Positions 8,401 to 18,066 of a stretch of DNA of 44,822 bases are shown piece by piece. The position numbers and the translations under genes are program-made. A model generated the notes under the pieces. The model was not told where the DNA came from. It did not search any database and saw only the letters and a list, made by a program, of their open reading frames with translations. Source of the stretch: Pseudomonadota bacterium (lineage in GTDB: Bacteria; Pseudomonadota; Alphaproteobacteria; Rickettsiales; SXRF01); the NCBI GenBank assembly GCA_963205245.1, contig CAUJIB010000016.1, positions 1-44,822 of the forward strand, read 5' to 3'. Every line of letters starts with the position of its first letter. Position 1 is the first letter of the stretch.

Positions 8401-10463
8401 TATGCAGCCTTTCTAGCTAAAGAATTTGATGTTTTTGTACATTCAGCCATAGTCTTACTCGCACGCGAAATGGGATCAGTCATATAAAAATTCAGTATAA
8501 AATCATCAAACGGTTCAGATGTCATTAAAGTTTTTGGTTTTTGAATTCCTACTTCAGGCTGCACATGGATAATTTCTCCAATCCTTGCAAAATGAGGCGC
8601 TGCCTGCTCCATCCGCACCCTTAGCTGCTCAACTGAATTGTAAGTTAGCGAACTAGCTAATGAATCTGATAAGGCTCTCACTACCTTCCAGTCTTCCTTA
8701 GCCTGCCCGACGGGAAATACTGCACGCTTAGTTCTCTGGACACGCCCTTCCATATTAACGTAAGTGGCTTCTTTTTCAGTATAAGTAGCCCCAGGAAAAA
8801 TCACGTCAGCACGGTGCGCACCATCATCACCGTGACTCCCTTGGTAAACAACAAAAGCATTACCGAGTAAACCCATGTCGAATTCATCAGCACCAAGCAA
8901 ATACACCATTTTAACTTCGCCACTGGCACAACCAGTAAAAATTTCAGCTATATTACGACCACCTTCGGCTGGGACAAAACCTAAATCAAGTGCGCCAACC
9001 CGTCCTGCTGCATGATGAAGGATGTTAAAACCATTCCAACCATCTTTTATAACTCCATATTTCTCTGCTATAAATTTTGCCACCGAAAATATCGCCACAC
9101 CATCAGCCCGCGCCAATGCCGCAGTACCAACAATGATAACAGGATTTTTTGCTTCAGCCAATATATTGGCAAGCTGATGATTACCAAGCGCAATATCAGA
9201 AAGAATCCTCGGATCATTACCAAGTTGATGCACAGGATAATTAAAATTATCAGCACTGCCAACACTATAAATATTAAGCCCGCCACCCAAATAAGCTTTG
9301 CGTATGCGGGCATTGACCAAAGCGGCTTCCTTACGCGGGTTAGCACCTATTAATATAATTACATCAGCCTGTTCTATCCCCGCGATAGTAGTATTGAATA
9401 AATAATTAGCACGGTTAGATGTGTCAAACATTGCCCCATCCTGACGGCAATCACGACTGGCAATACCTAAACTATCCAGCACATCACGCAATGCCATAAC
9501 ACTTTCTGCACATGCCAGATTACCTGAAAGAGCAGCAATCTCATTTGGCTTAAACTCGCGCATTTTTTTAGCAACTAAAGCAAGGGCATCTTCCCAGCTT
9601 GCTTCTTTTAGTTTTCCATCATTACCGCGAATATAAGGACGATCCAAACGCTGCACGCGCAGGCCATCACATGCGTGGCGTGTTTTATCAGAAATCCATT
9701 CTTCATTGATATCCTCATTCACACGCGGCAAAATACGCAACACCGCTTCACCTCTACTATCCACACGAATATTTGAACCAACAGCATCCAGTACATCTAT
9801 AGTTTCGGTTTTAGTAAGATCCCAAGGACGGGCGGCAAAAGCGTAAGGCCTGCTTGTTAATGCTCCAACTGGGCAAAGATCTACCAAGTTACCAGAAAGC
9901 TCTGAAGAAAGGGCTTTTTCTACATAAGTACCAACTTCCATATGCTCACCACGACCAAATGCCCCTAATTCTGGTACACCTGCTATTTCAGTAGCAAAAC
10001 GGATACAGCGCGTGCAGTGGATACAACGGGTCATTTCAGTTTTTACAATTGGCCCCATATATTTATCTTCAACCGAGCGTTTATGCTCCTTATAGCGGCT
10101 GATACCAGTACCATAAGCCATCGCCTGATCTTGTAGATCACACTCGCCGCCCTGATCGCAAATTGGGCAATCAAGCGGGTGGTTGATAAGTAAAAATTCC
10201 ATCACCCCTTCGCGGGCTTTTTTTACCATCGGTGTATTCGTCTTAACCACCATCCCATCAGAACAAGGAAGGGCACAGGAAGCTTGCGGTTTAGGAGGCC
10301 CAGGCGAAACTTCTACTAAACACATACGACAGTTACCGGCAATTGCCAAACGTTCATGGTAACAAAAGCGTGGTATTTCAATTCCTAAACGCTCTGCCGC
10401 CTGTATAATAACAGTACCGCTTTCTACTTCTATTTCCTGATCATCAATCGTTAGTTTTGGCAT
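8400..10463 (-). CDS. nuoG: NADH-quinone oxidoreductase subunit G (Fe-S)
   Basis: 75-kDa-type iron-sulfur subunit of the complex I peripheral arm. In order it has a plant-type [2Fe-2S] domain (CYHERLAIAGNCRMCLVEV and CALPC), the NADH_dh G-type Cys/His region (HPLDCPICDQGGECDLQD), a [4Fe-4S] site (CIHCTRCIRF), and a degenerate molybdopterin-oxidoreductase domain from about residue 220 to the end. At 687 aa it matches alphaproteobacterial and mitochondrial homologues. The ATG at 10463 lies 13 bases after the ThiE-like gene. Its stop overlaps the GTG start of the DUF4177 gene. Confidence 0.98.
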   Translation of the reverse strand: MPKLTIDDQEIEVESGTVIIQAAERLGIEIPRFCYHERLAIAGNCRMCLVEVSPGPPKPQASCALPCSDGMVVKTNTPMVKKAREGVMEFLLINHPLDCPICDQGGECDLQDQAMAYGTGISRYKEHKRSVEDKYMGPIVKTEMTRCIHCTRCIRFATEIAGVPELGAFGRGEHMEVGTYVEKALSSELSGNLVDLCPVGALTSRPYAFAARPWDLTKTETIDVLDAVGSNIRVDSRGEAVLRILPRVNEDINEEWISDKTRHACDGLRVQRLDRPYIRGNDGKLKEASWEDALALVAKKMREFKPNEIAALSGNLACAESVMALRDVLDSLGIASRDCRQDGAMFDTSNRANYLFNTTIAGIEQADVIILIGANPRKEAALVNARIRKAYLGGGLNIYSVGSADNFNYPVHQLGNDPRILSDIALGNHQLANILAEAKNPVIIVGTAALARADGVAIFSVAKFIAEKYGVIKDGWNGFNILHHAAGRVGALDLGFVPAEGGRNIAEIFTGCASGEVKMVYLLGADEFDMGLLGNAFVVYQGSHGDDGAHRADVIFPGATYTEKEATYVNMEGRVQRTKRAVFPVGQAKEDWKVVRALSDSLASSLTYNSVEQLRVRMEQAAPHFARIGEIIHVQPEVGIQKPKTLMTSEPFDDFILNFYMTDPISRASKTMAECTKTSNSLARKAA

Positions 10464-10476
10464 ATATACCCTGCTA

Positions 10477-11211
10477 TCAATTTATCTTTATCTGTGACAA
10501 ACCATGTTCTATTGATTCCTGCAACCAATAAATTGCTTGCTTCACACCTTCATCATGCTCCCAAACCCAAGAACCAGCACCAATAAAACCGGCACCAGAT
10601 TTTGCAAGCTTAATACAACCCTCTACGTCCAGCTTGGAAAAAGCTACAGCTGGCAGGTGAGTAACGCTATTCCACCATTCCAATAACGATATATCAGCAT
10701 TTTTCCTAGATTTATCAGAAGATAAAAATTTAGAAAAAGAAACATAATCCACACCGGATTGTAGAGCTATTTCCGCCTGCTGCTTAGAATTGCCACAATC
10801 AAGCCCGATAATAGCCGAGCCGCCAAGTATATTCCTTGCAGTAACAATATCTTCTGGATTTTCCAGCATCACCCCGTCTGCGCCACATTCAACACAAAGC
10901 CCTACGTCACCCCGTATGATAGACACAATCCCTGCCCCACGGCAGGCAGCAACTAATGATGATGCTTTCTCACGCTCTTTTTCAAAAATCTTATTTGGAA
11001 ATTGAAACTCAATAGCGTGCATATTTTTTTGGTATTCCGAGCCATTTAAGGCAGAAAACACTGCGCGTAACTGAACTGTAAGCATGTTAAAACTTATCTT
11101 TTTTGGTGCGACTAGATAAATCCCGCAAGCAGGGGCACCCTGTTTGTTATAAGAACGCGGAACTGAAATCACACTACTAAATTCCAAGTCTTTTATATAT
11201 TTATCTGACAT
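10477..11211 (-). CDS. ThiE/TenI-like TIM-barrel protein, probably divergent
   Basis: The 244-aa protein has the layout of thiamine-phosphate synthase/TenI barrels. It shows an opening GIYLVAPKK strand, a CGADGVMLENPEDIVTAR block, an IIGLDCGNSKQQAEIALQSGVDYVSFSKF block (compare the family pattern with a short substrate loop, gaDYv.fg), LPAVAFSKLD and a final AKSGAGFIGAGSWVW. In true ThiE the loop after the DYvgfG strand usually carries T.tK and the second strand a QlReK-like motif. Here these read SSDKSRK and IEFQFPNK, so the pyrophosphate-binding residues look altered. It may be a weak or repurposed enzyme rather than a working ThiE. It lies between nuoF and nuoG with gaps of 14 and 13 bases. 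No other thiamine gene is present. Confidence 0.72.
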   Translation of the reverse strand: MSDKYIKDLEFSSVISVPRSYNKQGAPACGIYLVAPKKISFNMLTVQLRAVFSALNGSEYQKNMHAIEFQFPNKIFEKEREKASSLVAACRGAGIVSIIRGDVGLCVECGADGVMLENPEDIVTARNILGGSAIIGLDCGNSKQQAEIALQSGVDYVSFSKFLSSDKSRKNADISLLEWWNSVTHLPAVAFSKLDVEGCIKLAKSGAGFIGAGSWVWEHDEGVKQAIYWLQESIEHGLSQIKIN

Positions 11212-11225
11212 TTTCTATCACTATC

Positions 11226-12503
11226 TTAGGCAGCTCTACGGGAAAACTCCGCAATCCTGCGTTCAATTTCTGGGCGGAAATGGCGTACTAAACCCTGCAC
11301 CGGCCAAGCAGCCGCATCACCAAGCGCGCAAATGGTATGACCTTCAATACGACCCGCCACATCCAACATCAAATCAATATCAGAAACTGCGGCGCGACCT
11401 TCTACCATTCTTTCCATCATCCGCCATAACCATCCTGTACCTTCACGGCATGGTGTGCATTGACCACAAGATTCATGAGTATAGAATTTAGAAAGACGGG
11501 CAATAGCTTTTACCACATCGGTTGATTTATCCATCACAATTACTGCCGCTGTGCCAAGCCCTGAACGCTCAGCTTTAAGACTATCGAAATCCATAAGCAC
11601 AGTGTCGCAAATTGATTTGGGAAGAAGCGGAACAGATGAACCGCCTGGTATAACAGCCAGCAGATTATCCCAACCTCCACGTACCCCGCCTGCGTGCTTT
11701 TCAATCAGATCTTTAAGTGAAACACCCATTTCCTCTTCCACATTACAAGGTTTGTTCACATGCCCGGAAATACAAAATACTTTTGTACCAACGTTATTGG
11801 GGCGGCCAATCCCCGCAAACCAAGCCGGAGAGCGACGTAAAATTGTCGGTACAACCGCAATGGATTCCACATTATTTACAGTAGTAGGGCAACCCCATAA
11901 CCCCATAGCAGCTGGGAATGGTGGCTTTAAGCGCGGCTGACCTTTTTTACCTTCTAAAGACTCAATCAAAGCCATTTCTTCACCGCAAATATATGCCCCT
12001 GCCCCGCGATGTACAAAAACATCGCAATCATAACCGCTTCCACAAGCATTTTTACCTATCAAACCTGCTTCATAGGCCTCAGCGATAGCATATTCCAAAC
12101 GATCAGCTTCTTCCCTAAATTCCCCGCGGATATAGATATAAGCAGCAACCGCCCGCATAGCGAAACAAGCAATCAAGCAGCCTTCAATCAATTTGTGTGG
12201 ATCATGACGCATCATATCGCGGTCTTTGCAAGTACCAGGCTCCCCTTCATCGGCATTTACCACTAGGTAAGATGGGCGGCCATCAGATTTTTTGGGCATG
12301 AAAGACCATTTAACACCTGTAGGAAAACCAGCACCACCGCGCCCGCGCAACCCTGAAGCTTTTACATCCTCAATAATAGCATCCTGCCCTTTGGCAAGGA
12401 TAGCTTTGGTATTATCCCAATCGCCACGAGAGAGCGCACCAGCTAATTTCCAGTCTTCAAAACCATAAAGGTTAGTAAAAATTCTGTCTTGTTGTTTTAG
12501 CAT
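11226..12503 (-). CDS. nuoF: NADH-quinone oxidoreductase subunit F (FMN/NADH site)
   Basis: 51-kDa-type subunit that oxidises NADH, with FMN and cluster N3. Signatures are [20 protein letters not shown] (NADH/FMN glycine-rich loop), [36 protein letters not shown] (FMN) and [15 protein letters not shown] followed by a later CALGD cysteine for the [4Fe-4S] cluster. At 425 aa it is full length. The ATG overlaps the nuoE stop as TAATG, the usual E-F coupling. Confidence 0.98.
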   Translation of the reverse strand: MLKQQDRIFTNLYGFEDWKLAGALSRGDWDNTKAILAKGQDAIIEDVKASGLRGRGGAGFPTGVKWSFMPKKSDGRPSYLVVNADEGEPGTCKDRDMMRHDPHKLIEGCLIACFAMRAVAAYIYIRGEFREEADRLEYAIAEAYEAGLIGKNACGSGYDCDVFVHRGAGAYICGEEMALIESLEGKKGQPRLKPPFPAAMGLWGCPTTVNNVESIAVVPTILRRSPAWFAGIGRPNNVGTKVFCISGHVNKPCNVEEEMGVSLKDLIEKHAGGVRGGWDNLLAVIPGGSSVPLLPKSICDTVLMDFDSLKAERSGLGTAAVIVMDKSTDVVKAIARLSKFYTHESCGQCTPCREGTGWLWRMMERMVEGRAAVSDIDLMLDVAGRIEGHTICALGDAAAWPVQGLVRHFRPEIERRIAEFSRRAA

Positions 12504-13108
12504 TACTTTTTATCTCCTGCCGGTTCGCTGGAAACTCGCCCTGCCTGCGAACCTACTTTCGGTTTTTCACCACGTGCCAGAGAATCTATTATTTTTATTA
12601 TTGATTCAGGTGCTAAATCTTCATAATAATTATCATCTTCACCATGGCTTGATACCTGACACATAGGAGCGTTTACACATGCTCCCAGACATTCTACTTC
12701 GCGCAAGGTAAACTGCCCGTCTTTAGTAGTTTCACCAATTTTTATTCCAAGTTTTTTCTCGCAGGCATCCACAATAGCGTCAGAACCACGCAACCAACAT
12801 GGTGTGGTAGTACAAATCTGAACGAAATGTTTACCAACCGGTTCAAGATTATACATGGTGTAAAAACTCGCAACTTCATATACTTTTACTGGAGGCATCC
12901 CAAGCAAATCACCAACATAATCCATCGCTATTTTAGGTAGCCAGTTATTGTTTTGTTTTTGTGCGATAGCAAGCAACGGCATAACTGCACTCTGTTGCCG
13001 CCCCTGCGGATATTTGGCGACAATCTCTCTAGCCTTCTGCATATTTTCTGGAGTAAAGGCAAAAGTCTGCGGTTCAATAGCTGGGTTATAATGATATTTA
13101 GCTGTCAT
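12503..13108 (-). CDS. nuoE: NADH-quinone oxidoreductase subunit E ([2Fe-2S])
   Basis: 24-kDa-type subunit carrying cluster N1a. The four cysteine ligands fall in [13 protein letters not shown] and [13 protein letters not shown], and the N-terminal thioredoxin-fold stretch [19 protein letters not shown] is typical. The length of 201 aa includes a short polar C-terminal tail ([20 protein letters not shown]) that looks disordered. Upstream, 59 bases separate it from the secreted 180-aa gene; this is one of the widest gaps of the operon and could hold an internal promoter. Confidence 0.97.
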   Translation of the reverse strand: MTAKYHYNPAIEPQTFAFTPENMQKAREIVAKYPQGRQQSAVMPLLAIAQKQNNNWLPKIAMDYVGDLLGMPPVKVYEVASFYTMYNLEPVGKHFVQICTTTPCWLRGSDAIVDACEKKLGIKIGETTKDGQFTLREVECLGACVNAPMCQVSSHGEDDNYYEDLAPESIIKIIDSLARGEKPKVGSQAGRVSSEPAGDKK

Positions 13109-13167
13109 AACATCTTCTTATATATTTTTGTTATTAAATCTACTGGAAAATTATATTAAAACAATAT

Positions 13168-13710
13168 TTAAGGAAAAACTTTCTGATAAATTTTTACCAT
13201 ACGCCCACGTATTGCTGCATTTTTCGGTGGCATAAGCAGCATTTGCCCAAACATAAATGGTTTAACCGGTTCTACTACAATAAAACAAGCTAAACTATCA
13301 ATAGGGATACTGTTTCTATAAAAGAATATTATGCCGTCCTTACTAACCACATATTGCTGGGTAAATTTTGACCTGTTTATAGCGTAATCATGTATTTCAT
13401 CAATTGCTAAATCAGAAAGCCCACCTACATATTCACCATAAATATCATCACCAGTAAAAATATAATATTGTAAAGGATTAACAGCATATCTCTCCAGCTC
13501 AATACCAGCCGGAGATTCATATACCATAAGCAGCTTCCAAGTGCCTAAAACTTTCCATTTCTCACAACGCTCAGAGGGAGGGAGGCGCGGGAATGTTCCA
13601 ATTGTTGTAGCAGTAGAAGGCGAATATTGAGCATAACCGTGATCAGCAAACAACAAAACTACGCCAACAACCAAAGCTAATATTTTATTCTGCGTGCCAC
13701 GTCCTATCAT
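13168..13710 (-). CDS. Hypothetical exported protein in the nuo operon
   Basis: Not recognised. The 180-aa product begins with a short basic stretch and a hydrophobic core (about residues 10-22, ILALVVGVVLLFA) ending near AHGYAQ-like YAQ, which looks like a Sec signal peptide cleaved after AQ. The mature part is rich in aromatic residues and beta-strand patterns (WKLLMVYESPAGIELERYAV, QYYIFTGDDIYG) and has two cysteines that could pair. No lipobox is present. The ATG follows the nuoD stop immediately (TAGATG). A periplasmic role is inferred only from the signal peptide. Confidence 0.75.
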   Translation of the reverse strand: MIGRGTQNKILALVVGVVLLFADHGYAQYSPSTATTIGTFPRLPPSERCEKWKVLGTWKLLMVYESPAGIELERYAVNPLQYYIFTGDDIYGEYVGGLSDLAIDEIHDYAINRSKFTQQYVVSKDGIIFFYRNSIPIDSLACFIVVEPVKPFMFGQMLLMPPKNAAIRGRMVKIYQKVFP

Positions 13711-14889
13711 CTACCTGTCTATCTCTCCAAATACCACATCCATAGTACCGATAATCGCTACCACGTCTGCCAGCATATGACCTTTACTCATAAATTCCAA
13801 CGCCTGCAAATGAGCAAACCCCGGAGCTTTTATTTTACAACGGTATGGTTTATTCGTGCCATCCGCTACCAGATACACGCCAAACTCACCTTTAGGGGCT
13901 TCCACAGCCGTATAGGTTTCACCAACCGGCACATGGTAACCTTCACTATATAGTTTGAAGTGATGAATTAGCGCTTCCATAGACTGCTTCATAAGAGCAC
14001 GCTTTGGCGGAGCAATTTTAGGATCACCAGTTACTACTGATCCTTCCGGCATTTTTTCTACGCATTGCCTGATAATTCGCAAAGACTGACGCATTTCTTC
14101 CATGCGTACTAGATACCTGTCATAACAATCACCGTTTTTACCAATTGGAATATCAAAATCCAATTCACTATAACAATCATAAGGTTGTGATTTACGTAAA
14201 TCCCAAGCTATGCCAGAACCACGCAGCATAGCACCTGAAAACCCCCAATCTTGGGCTTGCTTGGCATTCACCACACCAATATCAACCAGACGTTGCTTAA
14301 AAATACGGTTTTCGCTTAAAAGATTATCAACGTCATCAATATATTTTACAAAATTCTCAGAGAATTTATAAATATCCTCATTAAGCCCTTTAGGTATATC
14401 CTGATGTACACCACCCGGACGTATATAAGCAGAGTGGAAACGTGCGCCAGATGCCCGCTCATAAAATTCCAGTATTTTTTCACGCTCTTCAAACAGCCAA
14501 AGCAGCGGGGTCATTGCCCCAACATCAAGGGCTTGCGTGGTAATGTTAAGAATATGGTTTAAGATACGTGTAAGCTCACAAAACATCACACGGATATATT
14601 GAGCCCGCCTTGGCACTTCGCAGCCAAGCAGTTTTTCCACCGCCAGCGAATAACAATGCTCTTGAGCCATTGGCGATACATAGTCCAAGCGGTCAAAATA
14701 TGGCAAAGCCTGAAGATAGGTTTTATGTTCAATAAGCTTTTCTGTACCTCTATGAAGGAGCCCGATATGCGGGTCAGCACGTTCTATAACCTCGCCGTCC
14801 ATTTCCAATACAAGACGAAGTACGCCATGCGCTGCCGGATGCTGTGGTCCAAAGTTTATAGTTGTTGTAGTTTTCGCTGTACTTGTCAT
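13711..14889 (-). CDS. nuoD: NADH-quinone oxidoreductase subunit D
   Basis: 49-kDa-type subunit that, with NuoB, builds the quinone reduction site. It is derived from the NiFe-hydrogenase large subunit. Signatures include [22 protein letters not shown] at the N-terminus, [14 protein letters not shown], and [25 protein letters not shown]; the C-terminal [13 protein letters not shown] is exactly the expected end. At 392 aa it is normal. An upstream gap of 74 bases separates it from the NucS-like gene and no clear ribosome site is visible. NuoC and NuoD are separate here and not fused. Confidence 0.98.
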   Translation of the reverse strand: MTSTAKTTTTINFGPQHPAAHGVLRLVLEMDGEVIERADPHIGLLHRGTEKLIEHKTYLQALPYFDRLDYVSPMAQEHCYSLAVEKLLGCEVPRRAQYIRVMFCELTRILNHILNITTQALDVGAMTPLLWLFEEREKILEFYERASGARFHSAYIRPGGVHQDIPKGLNEDIYKFSENFVKYIDDVDNLLSENRIFKQRLVDIGVVNAKQAQDWGFSGAMLRGSGIAWDLRKSQPYDCYSELDFDIPIGKNGDCYDRYLVRMEEMRQSLRIIRQCVEKMPEGSVVTGDPKIAPPKRALMKQSMEALIHHFKLYSEGYHVPVGETYTAVEAPKGEFGVYLVADGTNKPYRCKIKAPGFAHLQALEFMSKGHMLADVVAIIGTMDVVFGEIDR

Positions 14890-14963
14890 AGATTTGTATG
14901 GTTATTGATTATTGATATTGAGAATTCTATTAAGTTTATATTGTATTTTCAAGATAATTACTA

Positions 14964-15689
14964 CTATTCTGCTGTAAATTTGAACTCTATAGAATATTTC
15001 ATTAATTTTAGCGTAGGCACAACACGAGCAGCAGATTTCGTACGCTTATCAAAATCATGCGCAATTAGAATTCCGCGTACGGGCTTTTCATCATCTTCCT
15101 CCTGCAAATCCCCCATATACCCTAAGATCTGAGCAATAGCACGACTATCAGCTTTTCCAGCCTTTAATTCAACAACAACAAGAGAGTTGCTATCTTCACA
15201 AGTAATATCAATTAATCCCGAATCAACAGCCCGCTCTTCTCCACCGTCTACAATTTTTAGTGATGATTCAAGACTTGCTATGTTTTTCCGTAAAGCAACC
15301 TGCATATCCCGCTCAAGTGATAAACGTTGCTGCTTATCCTCAATCGGCAAATAAATATTTATATCGTCTACTACATTTTTTGTTTGTAATACATAGTCAT
15401 TTGTTTGATTTAGAAAATTCAGATACCATAAAGCAGCACCTCTATACGATTGAAGGTTACCTTTTATATCACCATCAAATTTGATCTTAGACGGATTAGG
15501 TTTATTTTCTTGTTTATCTTTTGTGGAATACTTAAGAGTTTCTATTATTTCTTGATGAGTACCATTTGCGAAATGCTCATCAAGACTACCGTAACATTCT
15601 TCCACTTTTTTAACACGGTAAATTTGCGCTTTTTGTGTTCCATCTTGATAGCCTTGTTCACTAAGCCATTTCTGATAATCTGTACGCAT
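14964..15689 (-). CDS. NucS-like / PD-(D/E)XK nuclease-fold protein in the nuo operon
   Basis: The C-terminal half (about residues 125-240) matches the NucS C-terminal (DUF91-type) restriction-endonuclease fold: ERDMQVALRKNIASLE, SGLIDITCED with D161, VVVELKAGKAD with E174 and K176, and a conserved Q187 (QILGYM). These form an intact D...ExK-Q catalytic set. The N-terminal half (1-110) resembles an uncharacterised helical domain with GYQDGTQKAQIYRVKKVE and pairs of aromatics; its role is unknown to me. At 241 aa with an AGGAAATATT ribosome site before ATG, it looks expressed. True archaeal/actinobacterial NucS acts on mismatched DNA. This function is not shown for such short bacterial homologues. 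It sits between nuoC and nuoD. Confidence 0.82.
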   Translation of the reverse strand: MRTDYQKWLSEQGYQDGTQKAQIYRVKKVEECYGSLDEHFANGTHQEIIETLKYSTKDKQENKPNPSKIKFDGDIKGNLQSYRGAALWYLNFLNQTNDYVLQTKNVVDDINIYLPIEDKQQRLSLERDMQVALRKNIASLESSLKIVDGGEERAVDSGLIDITCEDSNSLVVVELKAGKADSRAIAQILGYMGDLQEEDDEKPVRGILIAHDFDKRTKSAARVVPTLKLMKYSIEFKFTAE

Positions 15690-15732
15690 AATATTTCCTA
15701 ACCCATTTCCTCACGCTACCACCAACACTGCG

Positions 15733-16281
15733 CTACAAAAACTGATGCATAATGTAAACGTCTACTAGACCTTCTGTGGCATGGTTAAAACCCTTTGGAA
15801 TCGTACCTACTATCTTAAATCCCAAAGACTTCCATAATTTTACAGCCACTTCATTAACGCTCACTACAAAATTAAACTGCATAGCCAGATAACCTTGCTT
15901 TCTAGCGTAATCAATGGCAGCTTTTCCTAAAGCACGGGCAATTCCCTGTTTGCGGTAGTCAGGATGCACTATAAAAGAAGCATTGGCCACATGGTGCGCC
16001 CGTCCTGTACGGTGCGGACGAACAGCCGCAACCCCTGCAACTTTTCCATCAATATCCGCCACCATGCAATATGTACCAACCGCTGACATCCAATATGCAA
16101 GCGACCGGTCAGGAGTCATTTCTTCTAAAGTATAGGAATAGGTTTTTCCTTCGGTCAGGACTTTGCAAAAAATGTCGTATATCTCTTCAAAATCCTCAAG
16201 ACGGGCGGGTCTTATTGTATAGTACGAGCTTGGAGTGCTTGTTACAGAATATAGTTTTTTAAGTATTCTTGCGCGCAGCAC
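15733..16281 (-). CDS. GNAT-family N-acetyltransferase
   Basis: The 182-aa product has the GNAT fold order: TIRPARLEDFEEIYDIF (beta1-alpha1), MVADIDGKVAGVAAVRP, FIVHPDYRKQGIARALGKAAIDYARK (acetyl-CoA pyrophosphate loop, Q/RxxGxG/A-like RKQGIA) and FVVSVNEVAVKLWKSLGFKIVGTIPKGF. The acceptor is unknown; the closing sequence resembles bacterial small-molecule or antibiotic-type acetyltransferases. The ORF track starts at a TTG (16299) inside nuoC. I use GTG at 16281, two bases after the nuoC stop, with a GGAAGGGG ribosome site at the right distance. It follows nuoC and precedes the NucS-like gene. Confidence 0.88.
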   Translation of the reverse strand: MLRARILKKLYSVTSTPSSYYTIRPARLEDFEEIYDIFCKVLTEGKTYSYTLEEMTPDRSLAYWMSAVGTYCMVADIDGKVAGVAAVRPHRTGRAHHVANASFIVHPDYRKQGIARALGKAAIDYARKQGYLAMQFNFVVSVNEVAVKLWKSLGFKIVGTIPKGFNHATEGLVDVYIMHQFL

Positions 16282-16283
16282 GG

Positions 16284-16826
16284 CTACGCCCCTTCCCAAG
16301 GGCTTAGGTAATCAAAATTACGATATGCCTGATTTAGCTTTACCGGCTCATAAACCACACGTTTTTGCTCAGCATCATAACGTAATTCAACATAACCAGT
16401 TAAAGGAAAATCTTTACGTTGCGGATGCCCTTCAAAACCATAATCCGTAAGTATACGACGCAAATCAGGATGGCTAGAGAATAATATGCCATACATATCC
16501 CAAGCTTCACGCTCATACCATCCAGCTGAAGAAAATACTGAAATAACGGAAGGGACTGGTGTTTTTTCATCAGTTATAACCCGCACACGCAAACGCTCAT
16601 TATTTCTCAGGCTAAGCAGCACATAAACAACTTCAAAACGTTTTTCACGCTCTGGAAAATCTACACCTGCAATATCTACAAGTTGCGTGAATTGTGTATC
16701 TTTGTCATCGCGTAAAGATGCAAGAAGAGATAATAAATTATCTGCATTTACATTTAATACCTGCTGGTCATTTATAGTTTCTGCAGTTGCCCCAAAACTT
16801 TCCAGCCATTTATCATCAAAATTCAT
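16284..16826 (-). CDS. nuoC: NADH-quinone oxidoreductase subunit C
   Basis: 30-kDa-type subunit of the complex I peripheral arm. The diagnostic [42 protein letters not shown] stretch is complete, and the preceding [20 protein letters not shown] strands fit the family. At 180 aa it is a free-standing NuoC, as in most alphaproteobacteria. The ATG start overlaps the TGA of the histidine phosphatase gene (ATGA), so these two are translationally coupled. Confidence 0.97.
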   Translation of the reverse strand: MNFDDKWLESFGATAETINDQQVLNVNADNLLSLLASLRDDKDTQFTQLVDIAGVDFPEREKRFEVVYVLLSLRNNERLRVRVITDEKTPVPSVISVFSSAGWYEREAWDMYGILFSSHPDLRRILTDYGFEGHPQRKDFPLTGYVELRYDAEQKRVVYEPVKLNQAYRNFDYLSPWEGA

Positions 16827-17527
16827 ATTCCAATCCCATTATGATTGCTGTTATTTCTATTTATAATACGTTTTTCCACTTCAATTTTCCTACGAACAAT
16901 TTCTTTATTATCATCTAATGTCAATAAGTTAACCTGCAATTTTTCGCCTTTTTTGCTAGGAGTTATAAACTCATAAATATCACAATTCTTAGCCAAACGG
17001 CCTTGTTCTTTAAGACGATCAACTGTTTTTTCTCCGCCTAGAGCTGCACCTAACATCCTAAGCACCACTCCACCATGAGTAACAAACAAAGGTGTTTTAT
17101 CTTGTTCCAATTGAGTTTTTACAGTTTTTATTGCGCGCACCAGTATTTCTTCTTTAGATTCTTCACCATCAATAATGCCACCAACTAATTTTATTTCTCT
17201 ACGTATTTTTTCCGGAAGGCCATCAGCCTTTCCGTAATCTCTTTCACTTATACCATCATCCACAACATGCGGCAAATTACGCATCACGTCATTATCGCAA
17301 GATATACGCCCTGTTTCTTTGGTACGAATCTTAGAGCTGGTCACAACAATATCAATTGGCTGTTCAAGTTTTCTTAAAATACTACCAGCATGCCTTGCCT
17401 GCCCAATTCCATTTTCAGTTATAAGAGGCTCACTCAGTTTGCCACTGGTACGCCCCTCTAAATTATCCGTGGTTTCTGCATGGCGCATCACATAAAATCT
17501 TTTTCCTAATGGAAAATTGTCACTCAC
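16823..17527 (-). CDS. Histidine phosphatase (phosphoglycerate-mutase superfamily) in the nuo operon
   Basis: The RHG-type motif is [11 protein letters not shown] with catalytic His near residue 16. The second catalytic histidine lies in [12 protein letters not shown], and a R/E pair in the middle ([12 protein letters not shown]) matches the family's active-site layout. The substrate cannot be told from sequence. The ORF track start at 17608 lies inside nuoB. The GTG at 17527 overlaps the nuoB TGA as GTGA, sits about nine bases after a GGGAG site and gives 234 aa. The stop overlaps nuoC as ATGA. The C-terminus is rich in charged and N residues. Flanking by nuoB and nuoC with double overlap is notable. 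Confidence 0.88.
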   Translation of the reverse strand: MSDNFPLGKRFYVMRHAETTDNLEGRTSGKLSEPLITENGIGQARHAGSILRKLEQPIDIVVTSSKIRTKETGRISCDNDVMRNLPHVVDDGISERDYGKADGLPEKIRREIKLVGGIIDGEESKEEILVRAIKTVKTQLEQDKTPLFVTHGGVVLRMLGAALGGEKTVDRLKEQGRLAKNCDIYEFITPSKKGEKLQVNLLTLDDNKEIVRRKIEVEKRIINRNNSNHNGIGI

Positions 17528-18066
17528 CTTTTTATACTCCCAGTACGGCGAATTTTCTTCTGTAACTGCAAAATACCATACATCAGCGCTTCGGCTGTCG
17601 GGGGACATCCCGGAACATAAACATCAACAGGAATAATACGGTCACAACCACGCACTACCGAATAAGAATAATGGTAATAACCACCACCATTAGCGCAGCT
17701 ACCCATAGAAATTACGTATCTAGGTTCTGCCATCTGGTCATAAACTTTGCGTAGAGCCGGAGCCATTTTATTACATAATGTTCCTGCCACTATCATAACA
17801 TCGGCCTGACGCGGACTTGGACGGAATACCACTCCCAGATGATCCATATCATAACGCGAAGCCGCTGCCTGCATCATCTCTACCGCGCAACAAGCCAAAC
17901 CAAAGGTCATCGGCCACAAACTTCCAGCCCTCGCCCAATTAGCCACCTGATCAAATTTAGCCAGCACAAAACCTTTATCGTTAAACTCGTCTACTACATT
18001 ATTAAGAAGATCATCCTGATTGACGACTGTTATTTTATTACCAACTGTTTGAGATACTACTCCCAT
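17524..18066 (-). CDS. nuoB: NADH-quinone oxidoreductase subunit B (cluster N2)
   Basis: PSST-type subunit that carries cluster N2 and reduces quinone. The ligand set is visible: the tandem cysteines in [11 protein letters not shown], plus [20 protein letters not shown] and [14 protein letters not shown]. The ORF track starts at a GTG (18087). The ATG at 18066 ([11 protein letters not shown]) is better: AAGGAG lies seven bases upstream, and it overlaps the nuoA end by ten bases. That gives 180 aa. The C-terminus ends in [13 protein letters not shown]. Confidence 0.97.
   Translation of the reverse strand: MGVVSQTVGNKITVVNQDDLLNNVVDEFNDKGFVLAKFDQVANWARAGSLWPMTFGLACCAVEMMQAAASRYDMDHLGVVFRPSPRQADVMIVAGTLCNKMAPALRKVYDQMAEPRYVISMGSCANGGGYYHYSYSVVRGCDRIIPVDVYVPGCPPTAEALMYGILQLQKKIRRTGSIKR

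Noticed and set aside
14599-15132. 177-aa plus-strand ORF spanning nuoD and the NucS-like gene
   Set aside because: It crosses two well-supported genes on the other strand and has a low-quality amino acid pattern.
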